From assembly GCF_001641265.1 (NCBI RefSeq), contig NW_020167537.1:1-64000 (forward strand): a stretch of 64,000 nucleotides of DNA. The letters are read 5' to 3'. Within the stretch, counting starts at the first letter, position 1; every line of letters starts with the position of its first letter. Positions 54,939-64,000 of this stretch are shown piece after piece. The notes under the pieces are model-generated. The model made no database searches. It was not told the DNA's origin and saw only the letters and a program-made list of their open reading frames with translations. A program made the position numbers and the translations under genes. This DNA comes from Pseudogymnoascus destructans. Lineage: Eukaryota > Ascomycota > Leotiomycetes > Thelebolales > Thelebolaceae.

Positions 54939-55837
54939 TGTCATACTGACATTTGTTGCACTCAGTTTGCTATCAAACTCAAGAGCAAACTTAGAAATCT
55001 CCTCCTCAAACCTACAAGTCACTATACATATTTTGGCTTGTCACACTAACAACAAGAGCAATACTACTCAACGATTGCTACAACCATCTATGATTCATTA
55101 CACGTCATTGCTCCTTAGTTACTGGGCCGATATGACCACATAGCATATCTCTACAACCCTCTATGATTCATTACATGACATCACTCCTTAGTTACTGGGC
55201 TAATACTACACATGACATATCTCTATATGTCATGTGTAGTATTAGCCCAGTAACATGAACGATAGCTCCAAAAGCTTCTACAACCCTCTATGATTCATTA
55301 CACGTAATCGCTCCTTAGTTACCCACAAGATTGGTTAAGTTATGACATAATTTGTCTATAGTGGTACTCTGACCTTGGACCTCCTTTCACTTCCTATAGG
55401 CTAGGAACCTAGGAGATGGTTCTATGGGATTCTCTTACGTCGACTACAGTTACCAAGCCTGGTTAGTCATGGAAAGTCAATGAGAGAACTACACTTAGGA
55501 TTGCCCTTTCCTTAAGAAAGGGCAAGCAGACAATACAGTAAATCGACTATCACATACTTCCACATCTTTTCCAAGCTTCCAAGCATTGATCTTGTTACTC
55601 CTTGTTTCTGAAAAGTCAGTGAGGTGCTAATCTCTGACTTATCCCTGAGTTCTCAGACTCAACATTTGTTACAACTTGTCTAAACCACTCCACTACATCA
55701 TACACCTGATTGCTGCATTTTGGAATAGTCTAAGCTATGACCCTTTGGCTCTGTTTTCTAAGACAGTGTGTTGTCTTAGTAAAATCATCCCTTCCTTGGG
55801 TGGCTAGATTCTCACATCTGGTGCACCCACCATTACA
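54939..55837 (+). repeat. LTR family A, copy 3
   Basis: It runs from TGTCATACTGACATTTG to CACCATTACA. Unlike the solo copy it is followed directly by internal retroelement sequence, so it is the 5' LTR of a truncated element. It has one copy of the ACATAATTTGTCTATG word where other copies have three or four. Confidence 0.85.
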
Positions 55838-56540
55838 GGCCATTTCCAGGACAAATGCACCCTTAACGCTACTATCAAGGAAATGGACCGTAACGACCCT
55901 GAGGCCGAAGAACAATGGGAAGAAGCCATGGAACTTCAATCGGATGCGTCCCTCGAGGGGAGGCACCCAGTTCTTAGTCGACACGACCCTGAGTATGAAT
56001 GGACTCGGGGTGCAAACGAAGTCCCTAGCAGACACAGGAGCAAATGGCTACCTCGTCATTAACAAGCCTTTCGCAATACGACTCTCGAAAGTGCTTCAGA
56101 GCCCCATACGGAAACTACCCTACTCTGTACCCATACGTGGATTTCAGCGCAAAATCCAAGGCCACGTATCGGAGTATATTCGGTTACACTTAACAGTCGA
56201 AGGACGCCGGATATATAACTGCCCTTTTGTACTCCTGGACCTCGGAGCACAAGATGTGATAATTGGGAAGAAGCTTTTCAGCTGCTTCCGAATACTACTC
56301 GACTCTGCAAAGAGCCGGTTAGTATGGCCAAAGGAGTACCCGCCGACTCCTAGCTGGAGCAAGGAGATCACCTTGCCCTAGCACTCAAGCGAAACGTCCA
56401 TTAAACATCCTGCATACCAGTCGGATGCGAATCGCCAGGATTCTGCAATCCACCGCGAAGACAGACACTGTGCAGGCGGACGCTCGATGGAAATGAAAGT
56501 GATAACTTTCGACTATGAAGAGATCAGCGATACGCCATCG
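55838..56540 (+). pseudogene. Retroelement internal fragment with aspartic protease
   Basis: Directly after the LTR an open frame encodes a retropepsin-like domain. TKSLADTGANGYLVINKPF carries the catalytic D-T-G, followed by CPFVLLDLGAQDVIIGKKLF and a typical WPKEYPP linker. The ORF extends back into the LTR, but that part is not coding. There is no RT, so the element is truncated near 56540. It identifies LTR family A as part of a Gypsy-type element carrying this protease. Confidence 0.75.
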
Positions 56541-57060
56541 AACCCACTATGAAACCAGGAGGTTTCTCCCCACCGCACCTTCTGCCACAACCACAGAGCT
56601 TCTATCTTATAAGCTGGGTTCTTGAATTTCTGCGTTCCGTCCCTTATGCTGTTTCTCTTCCCACACCAACACTCCCCAACCGAACCCCCCCCCCCCCCCC
56701 CATCTCCCCCTCGCCCCCCAATACACTTCAATACACTTATATAGCCCACCCCTTCCTCACCCACAACACTCCAACACCAAACGAACAACAACAATGCAGC
56801 AACAGGGGGTTGGTTTGGATCCTGTCTCATCCACCCACACACCCTCTCATCTTCTCTCTGGCACTACACGCTTGCTTGCTCTTCTCAGCTATCTTCCCAC
56901 CACCGCATGCAGGTTACCACCGCTCCTCTTGTAACCACCACCTGCTCCCACCCAACGGTAAGACTGCTCCCACCAACACCAACACATGACCCCTCCCGCA
57001 CACCTTACTACTCATCCTACCAGGTTTCAGCAACCATATCAACAGAACAGGATCCACCTG
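56541..57060. other. Low-complexity intergenic
   Basis: A C-run lies at 56690-56705. The 146-aa ORF here is proline-rich in an unconvincing way. No gene is supported. Confidence 0.35.
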
Positions 57061-57411
57061 TTACGGCTATGGTAACGTGACGTCATGGTTACAGGACCAG
57101 GGCCTAGTAACGTGACGTCATGGTTACAGGACCAGGGCCTAGTAATGTGACGTGTGAGTCACAGGGGGCAAGCGGGATAGGTGTGAGTCACAGGGGGCAA
57201 GCGGGATAGGCTGCCATGTGACGGGGCTAATGGATAGTTGCAGAAACTAGTGGATATTGGATAGTTGAGCTATCCAATATTCAGGATAGTTCGTGGATAG
57301 CTCAACTATGGATAGTTGCAGAAACTAGTGGATATTGGATAGTTGAGCTATCAGTTGAGCTATCCACAAACTATCCTGAATATCTAGCTATCCGCCAACT
57401 ATCCAGATTAC
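57061..57411. repeat. Cluster of tandem and inverted repeats with bZIP-like sites
   Basis: A 35-bp unit with the palindrome TGACGTCA occurs twice (sites at 57078-57085 and 57113-57120). A 29-bp unit with TGAGTCA follows twice (57152-57180, 57181-57209). Then 11 copies of GGATAG or its inverse CTATCC lie between about 57230 and 57402, with a repeated segment of about 44 bp. Confidence 0.88.
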
Positions 57412-57886
57412 TGTTACGACGGAACAAGAAGGCTGGCCAACTACAGGACAGGAAGGAGGGAGGTCGCATGAGACCGGCCCTGGTACCTGGAGGGGCAGCG
57501 GGGAATAGTAGTTCCGAAAGTATCACGTGACGGACTCGCAGGATGATGAGAAGAATCCTAAGAGTCCAGGACTCCGAGGACTCGAGTGAGTTCCCAGGAG
57601 TCCACTAGGCACGTGACGGACTCGCAGGATGATGAGAAGAATCCTAAGAGTCCAGGACTCCGAGGACTCGAGTGAGTTCCCAGGAGTCCACTAGGCACGA
57701 CGCCACTATATAAGTAGATAGTATTTCCTTAGATAGGAGCTTCGTGCTCAACTCAATACAGTATTTGTTATATACTAGTAACGTGTTACTTGAAGCCTTT
57801 GTGTCTGATCCCCTGCCTCCTCTGATAAGTAAACCTTTACGCAAGAGAACCTCTGTGTCTTCTATCGTTTAGAAGTCAGCGTTACA
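57412..57886 (+). repeat. Solo LTR, family B
   Basis: The 475-bp LTR starts TGTTACGACGGAACAAG and ends AGAAGTCAGCGTTACA. It is flanked by the target duplication ATTAC (57407-57411 and 57887-57891). It carries two 86-bp units, like the 3' LTR of the intact Gypsy element, and is nearly identical to it. Strand is the direction in which the LTR reads TGTTACG to GTTACA. Confidence 0.92.
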
Positions 57887-57896
57887 ATTACCCATG

Positions 57897-58090
57897 AGGC
57901 ACGACGCCACTATATAAGTAGATAGTATTTCCTTAGATAGGAGCTTCATGCTCAACTCAATATAGTATTCTTTACAATACTGTAACGTGTTACTTGGAAA
58001 GCCTTTGTGTCTAATCCCCTGCCTCCTCTGTGAAGTCAACCTTACGCAAGAAACCTCTGTGTCTTCTATCGTTTAGAAGTCAGCGTTACA
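57897..58090 (+). repeat. Truncated, diverged LTR family B fragment
   Basis: This is the 3' part of the same LTR (from GCACGACGCCACTATATAAG to GTTACA) with several substitutions and small gaps. It lies almost head to tail behind the solo LTR. Confidence 0.85.
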
Positions 58091-58248
58091 CCACACCCAA
58101 ATATTGGATCCCACATATCGCCCTTACTGAGCTGGCATTATCCGGCTGGGATCTAATTTATGGAGATAGCAACACGTACCCGGGTTCTCGTCTCAATTTC
58201 CTATTCTAGTTACTATTGCTAGGCGCTATTTCTACTAGTGCTCCTATA

Positions 58249-59183
58249 TGTAATGGTGGGTGCACCAGATGTGAGAATCCAGCCACCCAAGTAAGGGATG
58301 AATTTACTAAGACAACACACTGTCTTAGGAAACAGAGCCAAAGGGTTGTAGCTTAGACTATTCCACAACGCAGCAATCAGGTGTATGATGTAGTGAAGTG
58401 GTTCAGACATGTTGCAACAAATGTTGAGTCTGGGAACTCAGGGGTAAGGCAGAGGTTAACACCTCACTGACTTTTCAGAAACAAGGAGTAACAAGATGAA
58501 TGCTTGGAAGCTTGGAAAAGACGTGGAAGTATGTGATAGTCGATTTACTGTATTGTCTGCTTGCCCTTTCTTAAGGAAAGGGCAATCCTATTTATGCTAA
58601 AGGAATGTAGTTCTCTCATTTTCCAAGACTTTCCATGACTTACCAGGCTTGGTAACTGTAGTCGACGTAAGAGAATCCCATAGAACCATCTCTTAGGTTT
58701 GTAGCCTATAGGAAGTAAAAGAAGGTCCAAGGTCAGAGTACCCCGATAGACAAATTATGTCATAGACAAATTATGTCATAGACAAATTATGTCACAGACA
58801 AATTATGTCATAACTTAACCAATCTTGTGGGTAACTAAAGAGCGATGACATGTAATGAATCATAGAGGTTCGTAAGAGCTTTTAGAGCTATCGTTCATGG
58901 TCCTAGGCCTCTAGTTGGTAGAGATATGTCATGTGGTAGTATGAGTGATGTCATGTAATGAATCATAGAGGGTTGTAGAGATATGCTATGTGGTAATATT
59001 GGCCCAGTAACTAAGGAGCGATGACGTGTAATGAATCATAGATGGTTGTAGCAATCGTTGAGTAGTATTGCTCTTGTTGTTGGTGTGATAAGCCAAAATA
59101 TGTATAGTGACTTGTAGGTTTGAGGAGGAGATTTCCAAGTTTGCTCTTGAGTTTGATAGCAAACTGAGTGCAACGAATGTCAG
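58249..59183 (-). repeat. LTR family A, copy 4
   Basis: It runs from TGTAATGGTGGGTGCACC to GCAACGAATGTCAG. The last bases of the family consensus (TATGACA) are missing. It carries four tandem ACAAATTATGTCATAG-type units. The MITE insertion site follows directly. Confidence 0.85.
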
Positions 59184-59193
59184 ATTATTTCAA

Positions 59194-59634
59194 GGGCAAA
59201 AGATCTATATACCCAATGCTAACTATCAATAGATTCTGCCGCATTTAGTCAGCATTGCTGGCCCCATGCCTCACTGTAGCCAACCATGTTTCCCACCTAT
59301 AGGTCCCACAGCGGAGGCCAAAAAAGGAAAGGTTCTAGAAAGAGGACCCACGGAGGAGAGTTGGGGGGGAGAGGGAGCTTCTGGTGTTGGGCGCTGCTCT
59401 ACCTGTGGGGAGCAGGGCCACAATATGAGAAGCTGCTGGTGCCTGCATGAGTAGGGCGCTTTCACAAGTATGGTGAGAGCAAGGTCAGTGGAGCAGCGGT
59501 GTCAAATGGGACATCAGGGTCAATGGAGTCACTGAGAAAACTGAAGGCGGCAGCAGGGTATATAAATCTTTTATTAAAGCTCAGGGTATATGAATCTTTA
59601 CAGGGGTGGTGCAGGGTATATAGATCTTTTGCCC
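59194..59634 (+). mobile_element. Mutator-like MITE 2 with 9-bp target duplication
   Basis: The 441-bp element begins GGGCAAAAGATCTATATACCC and ends with the exact inverse. It is flanked by the perfect 9-bp repeat TTATTTCAA (59185-59193 and 59635-59643). Subterminal GGGTATATRAA words resemble those of MITE 1, so both belong to one family. Its interior holds a short reading with a CCHC knuckle (CSTCGEQGHNMRSC, about 59395-59440). This knuckle is typical of the C-terminus of transposases, so the element may be a deletion derivative of an autonomous one. Confidence 0.85.
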
Positions 59635-59643
59635 TTATTTCAA

Positions 59644-59806
59644 AGACTAGAAATAGGCTTTTAAAAGACGTTTTTAGAGTAATAGCTTGTTTAAAGAGTT
59701 GGGATTTTATAAAGGAAGAAGAGGATCTAGAAGAGGAATTTATAGCTAAATTAATACTTTAAGTAGTATTTAGATAGATTAATATATATCTAGTTTCCTT
59801 TTCTAC
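59644..59806 (+). pseudogene. hAT transposase C-terminal remnant
   Basis: The reading RNRLLKDVFRVIACLKSWDF, then IKEEEDLEEEFIAKLIL and a stop at 59760-59762, resembles the C-terminal end of fungal hAT transposases. Upstream sequence is replaced by the MITE and an LTR. Call by resemblance only. Confidence 0.45.
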
Positions 59807-59808
59807 TA

Positions 59809-61668
59809 ACGTACATGTATAACGAACCGGCCAAACAAGCGAACCGGCCAAAATATCGCGACCACAATACAGGAATTGCGATAAATCCACCACAACACTA
59901 GAAATCAATTGAAACTACTCGGAGTCCTCTTCCTCAGATGTGTCTATTACAATCTGACAAGTGCGCGCATTATGTCCAGTCCCACCACACTTGCTACAGC
60001 GACGTGCGCGGGTTTCTTCCCTTGGCTTCCGACCACTACTCTCCCTTATTTCTTGCTCCACTTGCTGTACAACATCCCTCTCGTCCTGTAGCTCCTGTGC
60101 TACTTGTTGACTAAGTGATCCTCCTTGCTGTAATCGTGTTTTTTTAGCTCTCCGGCGCTTGCTTAGCACTTCATTTGCCTGTCGCAGGTTTTGGTTCTCC
60201 GCCTTCAACAATGCTAATTGATGCATTATTTGCGATGTACCCTTTGTAAACTGGTCAACAGCTGTATAGATTGAGGTTGGAGAGCTATTTTGATGATGCG
60301 CAATTCGGTTTTTAATGAAGGTAGACTGTGATGAGGCTTCAATTGGGTTGTTTGGTGTTTGGGAAACCCAAGGTTGAGCAGTACCCGGGCGGGAGCTTGG
60401 AGGCGTTGGTGTCTTTAACTTAAGATCAAGTGTAGAGATCACACTCTCAGGGTCGAATGGGAGAAGTCCAGCACCCCGGAAGCCTCCTTGAATGTTGCTT
60501 TCTGTCATTGCAATGTTAAATGCAGCATAGAAGGCAGGAAAGAAGTCATCCTTAGTAATATGAGAAATATGAGCCCGCATCATATCTTCAATTTGCCGAC
60601 CATAAGCCCTTTTTAATGGGCTAAAACAGCCAACATCAAGTGGTTGGAGTATATGGGAAGAGTGAGCAGGCATACAAAGCGTAATAATGTTGTGTTCTTT
60701 GCAGTACTCCTCAAACTTGTCTGAGTGGTGGCTCTCATGACCATCAAGGATTAACAAGCGATAACCACCAACACTCCGGGGCTTTGTGTGCTTCTCAAAA
60801 TGCTGAATCCAATCCATACCTCTCTCGTTTGTAGTCCAGCCATTTTCAGTAACAGCAATTACCCAATCGCTTGGAAATCCACTATTCTCATACCAAGATG
60901 CAAGGTGGTTTTTGCCTGCAACAATGACGAATGGCGGCACTGCCCAACCCTGAGAACTAACGCCTTGGATTACTGTAACCCATTCCCGATTGCCAGGCTG
61001 TACCTTCTTTGCTTTTGCCCGCCCGTCTGAGCTTGTTACAACAGTAGCAGTTGAGATAACACCCATCATAAACCCAGTCTCATCAAAGTTGTAGATATCT
61101 GCTTCATGGATACCATATTTCGCAATTGTGTTACGCACAAGCTCAAACCAGCCACGTATAAGTTCTGGATCTTCACACTTAGCCCTCTGGTAGTCGTATT
61201 TGCGCTGGAAGCGTGTCCGGAGCTCTACACGCCGCTTAACAAAGTTTGAAGCCCAACGCGACCCAACGCGTGGCGCGTCGCGTGTTTCAAGTAGTCGATT
61301 TGCCATATCTGCAACAATAGACAACTGAGGAGGAAACCCTTTGGTAGCTAGGTCGAGTATATATTGAACAAGGACTGATTCCTCTAAGTTAGTTAATTTC
61401 CGTAAGTTGGCTTGAATATCGCGTCGTGAAGGTATGCCTAATAAACGACGGCCTAGCTTGCGGTGGTCAACAGAATAGATCTTAGCAGCAACTTGAGGAC
61501 GTAACTTTGGGTCGCTTTGTATAGCTTGGATAGCTAGAATCAACTGGCTTTCATCATTTTTCTGGGGCATGTTTTGTTGTTGAGTAATTTAGCATTTAGT
61601 TGGGGGGTATTGTGGTCGCGATATTTTGGCCGGTTCGCTTGTTTGGCCGGTTCGTTATACATGTACGT
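59809..61668 (-). mobile_element. Complete Fot1/pogo DNA transposon
   Basis: The 1,860-bp element has terminal inverted repeats of about 60 bp (ACGTACATGTATAACGAACC at the outer end) and TA on both sides (59807-59808, 61669-61670). One intact transposase gene fills it. Size, target and layout are those of Fot1 elements. Confidence 0.95.
59915..61570 (-). CDS. Fot1/pogo transposase
   Basis: The intact 551-aa protein starts with a psq-like HTH (1-60) and a CENP-B-like HTH (60-125), followed by the DDE_1 core. Catalytic aspartates are D163 (NFDETG), D276 (LILDGHESHH) and D312 (QPLDVG), giving the D,D35D spacing of the pogo group. A helical stretch at 450-510 could form a coiled coil, and a CCHC knuckle ends the protein (CSKCGGTGHNARTC, C525-C538). 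It cuts and pastes the element at TA targets. The open frame and perfect ends suggest an active or recently active copy. The copy at 1-888 is a damaged relative. Confidence 0.95.
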   Translation of the reverse strand: MPQKNDESQLILAIQAIQSDPKLRPQVAAKIYSVDHRKLGRRLLGIPSRRDIQANLRKLTNLEESVLVQYILDLATKGFPPQLSIVADMANRLLETRDAPRVGSRWASNFVKRRVELRTRFQRKYDYQRAKCEDPELIRGWFELVRNTIAKYGIHEADIYNFDETGFMMGVISTATVVTSSDGRAKAKKVQPGNREWVTVIQGVSSQGWAVPPFVIVAGKNHLASWYENSGFPSDWVIAVTENGWTTNERGMDWIQHFEKHTKPRSVGGYRLLILDGHESHHSDKFEEYCKEHNIITLCMPAHSSHILQPLDVGCFSPLKRAYGRQIEDMMRAHISHITKDDFFPAFYAAFNIAMTESNIQGGFRGAGLLPFDPESVISTLDLKLKTPTPPSSRPGTAQPWVSQTPNNPIEASSQSTFIKNRIAHHQNSSPTSIYTAVDQFTKGTSQIMHQLALLKAENQNLRQANEVLSKRRRAKKTRLQQGGSLSQQVAQELQDERDVVQQVEQEIRESSGRKPREETRARRCSKCGGTGHNARTCQIVIDTSEEEDSE

Positions 61669-61670
61669 TA

Positions 61671-62554
61671 ACTTATACTAGATAATTATTTAGGCTACAT
61701 GATTATAACATCACGTGATAATCATGACTAGTTATAATCTGTTGGAGGAAGGACCGAAATATTGCGACCGCGCGGCAAATCGTGCAGTGTGTTTGGTGAC
61801 CGGACCTTCGGGCTTTTGCGCAACGGGCAGGAAAACTCGACAGTAGACTACAGTATATAGAATGAATATAAATTAAATTGAATTTCTACATTACCTACGG
61901 AGCCTACGTATTATTTATGTCATTCGGAGGGCCTACCCAAACGCCCTGAGTAACAGAAGTGTTTGGGCCTGAAACCCAATGCGTCGGAGTTCCGAGGCAA
62001 TCTGCTCACGCCAAACGCCAATTGGGGAGCCCGACGATTGCACTGGGAAAAGCTGCCATTCTCTTTTCCTCAACATAATCATGACTAGTTATAATTATCA
62101 AAAACTCATAAGTTAACATAGTTGTATACTAAGTTGGTTATGACACTACGTTAATTACTTTTCCCTACCCTACTCCCTTTTGACTTTAACATGCGTTTTC
62201 TCTATAACTATAAATAGAAATTCAAACCTAAGAAGCCTGAATCGTTATTTGTTCATTAAAAAAACTTAGTTGTTGCTCTACTGCTAAAATCTACAAAGTC
62301 CTATATATGACACTATCTTCTTGATAGCTAGAACGATTCGCGCTTCTTGGGTTTGATTTCAAAAGGTAGTGGGGTGGGGAAAAGTGATCAACTCGGTGTT
62401 CAACCACGTTAGTCATGATTATTATGATTATTTGTGCTAACCCTGCTCTTCTTCATTAATCCCTCTCGCCCTCTGGTATCGTTGAAAAACCCCACAGCTC
62501 CCCACAGCTTGCTTATCTGTCCCGTTCCCTGCACTCATATCTAAGATCGCCAAC
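61671..62554. other. Intergenic with a small remnant of the chimeric transposon
   Basis: At 62323-62410 the sequence (CGATTCGCGCTTCTTGGGTTT, then CTCGGTGTTCAACCACGTTA) matches the outer end of the chimeric transposase unit at 46250-46381. ATAATCATGACTAGTTATAA occurs at 61723 and 62084, with an inverse TAGTCATGATTAT at 62410. No gene is seen. Confidence 0.6.
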
Positions 62555-63700
62555 ATGATCGCTTTCAAGGCTCCCGAAAAGGATATTCTTGCTACGGCTC
62601 CTACGGTTTGTTCGAGGAAACACACTTGTAAATTAGACTGACGAGCTAATAAAATCGCAGCTGCCGTACAAGCAATTCCTCCTCTTTGGCGACTCCATCA
62701 CCCAGGGCGCCTTTGATCAGACTAAAGGGTTTGCTCTAGGCGCTCAGTTGGCTCATGGTACGCTCCCATGATCTAGTCATGCGTGGGAGCAAACTTAGAC
62801 GCTCGAGTAGACGTTACTTCCATCAGCCCAGCTGACCCTGCCCTACAGATTATATGCGCCGCCTAGACGTTGTGGACCGCGGCCTTAGGTATGTCTCCTA
62901 ATCACTAGACGATCCTTTGCCAACACCTCCAGTGGATACAACACCGACCAGGCCCTCGCCATAATCGAATACATCTTCCCTCCTCCAACCACCGCCAAAA
63001 TCGACTACATGGTATATCTCCCGCCTTCCCTCCCAACCCCCACTAACCCCTCAACAGACCCTCTTCTTCGGTGCCAACGACTCCTGCCACATCGGCGGCG
63101 TCAGCCACCAACACGTCCCCCTCCAAACCTACCGCGAGAACCTCCTCGCTATCCTCTCCCACCCGCTCCTCCTCGCGCACAACCCACGCATCATCATTAT
63201 CACCACCCCGCCCGTGGATGAGTATCAACTCGCCGAGGAGACCCGCTCAGATGGGCGTGTTGACCGCAGTCGCAGCGCCGAGAATGCCCGGGCATACGCT
63301 GAAGCTGGGAAGGCCGTCGGGGAGGCGCTGAGAGCAGAAGGACGGGAAGTTGTCGTTTGTGACCTGTGGAGCGCGTTGATGGCGCGGACAGGGTGGAGCG
63401 GCGAGGGCGTGCTCCCGGGCAGTTTGAAGACGGATAAGAATCCTGCCTTTGCTGAGTTGCTCTCCGATGGTATGTATAATTTCTTCCTTCCTGCCCATAC
63501 CGTCATCCCATCGGAACATCAACTTCAACACCATCATCCCAATCCCCACCGCTAACACCCTCCTGAAAGGCCTCCACTTCAACCCCCCCGCCTATCGGGT
63601 CCTTTATGATGAGCTTCGCCAGACCCTGGAACAGACCTGGCCAGACAGCCACCCAGAGCGCCTGGAGAAGCATTTTCCAGATTGGAACTCCTGGTTTTAG
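62555..63700 (+). CDS. GDSL/SGNH esterase, IAH1 (isoamyl acetate-hydrolysing) type, six exons
   Basis: Exons are 62555-62605, 62661-62757, 62849-62888, 62933-63011, 63058-63469 and 63570-63700. All junctions are GT-AG and in phase, giving about 269 residues. Block I is LLFGDSITQGAF with the nucleophile serine, and block III is FFGANDSC. The C-terminal DGLHFNPPAYRVLYDEL carries the catalytic Asp-x-x-His (its DG is made by splicing). Yeast IAH1 hydrolyses short-chain acetate esters; the substrate here is inferred from family only. Length agrees with the family. The last exon is overlapped by a minus-strand ORF that I do not accept. Confidence 0.9.
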
Positions 63701-64000
63701 GGTTTTGCGGTTGACCGGCCGGAATGTGAGCAACGACTTGAGCAGGTTTCGCGACGCGAACAGCGAGAGCAGCACGCGCATGTGGTGACGGTTCGAGAGG
63801 GAGGCTTTCGTGAGTGCGGCGAGAGGCGGAGAGGCGCGTAGGACGGCGCGCGGTGTGGTGATGGCGACGGGGAGGGCGGGGACGCGTAGCTGGCTAAATT
63901 TTGGGGCCATGATTGGGCATCTCTTGTTCGTGGTGGCGGCGATGGGATTCGCGTTGTTAACCCCAGGTCGTGATGGGGAGTAACCTAAATAGACAGAAAA
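63701..64000. other. 3' flank of the esterase
   Basis: A minus-strand reading from 63910 (MAPKFSQLRVPALPVAITTP) is basic and could be the start of a mitochondrial protein, but it has no recognisable continuation. I leave it unannotated. Confidence 0.3.

Noticed and set aside
56549..56989. Plus-strand 146-aa proline-rich ORF
   Set aside because: Driven by C-runs and low complexity, in a gap between repeats.
63503..63910. Minus-strand 135-aa ORF overlapping the esterase's last exon
   Set aside because: Its second half is the antisense of a well-supported exon. The first 70 residues could be real, but no continuation is visible.
1..64000. tRNA, rRNA or other structured RNA genes
   Set aside because: I found no convincing cloverleaf or rRNA segment by eye. 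A covariance-model search would be needed to exclude them.

Overview
The window looks like a chromosome segment of a filamentous ascomycete (Pezizomycotina). It carries single-copy fungal genes with short GT-AG introns (about 40-118 bp), fungal-specific families (a DIM-2-type DNA methyltransferase, a DUF2434-like membrane protein, a PTH11-type rhodopsin-fold receptor) and a typical fungal transposon load (Fot1/pogo, chromodomain Gypsy elements, Tad-like LINEs, hAT, Mutator-like MITEs). I cannot assign a genus from sequence alone.

Layout. 1-888: truncated Fot1/pogo copy. 2.2-11.6 kb: host genes (an unknown 510-aa protein, a DUF2434-like membrane protein, COG5, a PTH11-type receptor, an APH-fold phosphotransferase). 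12.1-13.4 kb: kinase pseudogene split by a Mutator-like MITE with a 9-bp target duplication. 14.0-31.9 kb: nested transposon island. It holds solo and inverted LTRs (family A) and a minus-strand LINE interrupted by an apparently intact 6.94-kb Gypsy element (gag, pol, probable -1 frameshift site, and an antisense Zn2Cys6-like ORF). It also holds fragments of a plus-strand LINE and of a second Gypsy element. 32.5-37.1 kb: DIM-2-type cytosine methyltransferase. 38.6-43.1 kb: Bsd2/NDFIP-type protein, a small UQCC2/Cbp6-like mitochondrial protein, and an FAD monooxygenase with one frameshift. 43.5-47.8 kb: transposase gene joining a pogo-type N-terminus to an hAT core, next to an unknown four-exon gene whose introns share a repeated core with the transposase introns. 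48.3-53.8 kb: degenerate Gypsy element with a striking CGAAG sequence signature. 54.0-61.7 kb: broken methyltransferase gene, LTR copies, a cluster of bZIP-like sites and inverted repeats, a second MITE and an intact Fot1/pogo element. 62.6-63.7 kb: GDSL esterase of the IAH1 type.

The host genes are housekeeping or membrane genes that show no pathway in common. The mobile part shows a clear insertion order: LINE, then Gypsy inserted into it. The DIM-2 protein is the kind of enzyme that methylates such repeats in fungi, and two AT-rich tracts in the window have a RIP-like excess of TpA. The strongest candidates for something not routinely described are the antisense Zn2Cys6-like ORF, the CGAAG signature, the pogo-hAT chimera with its repeated-core introns, and the four-exon gene that shares them.
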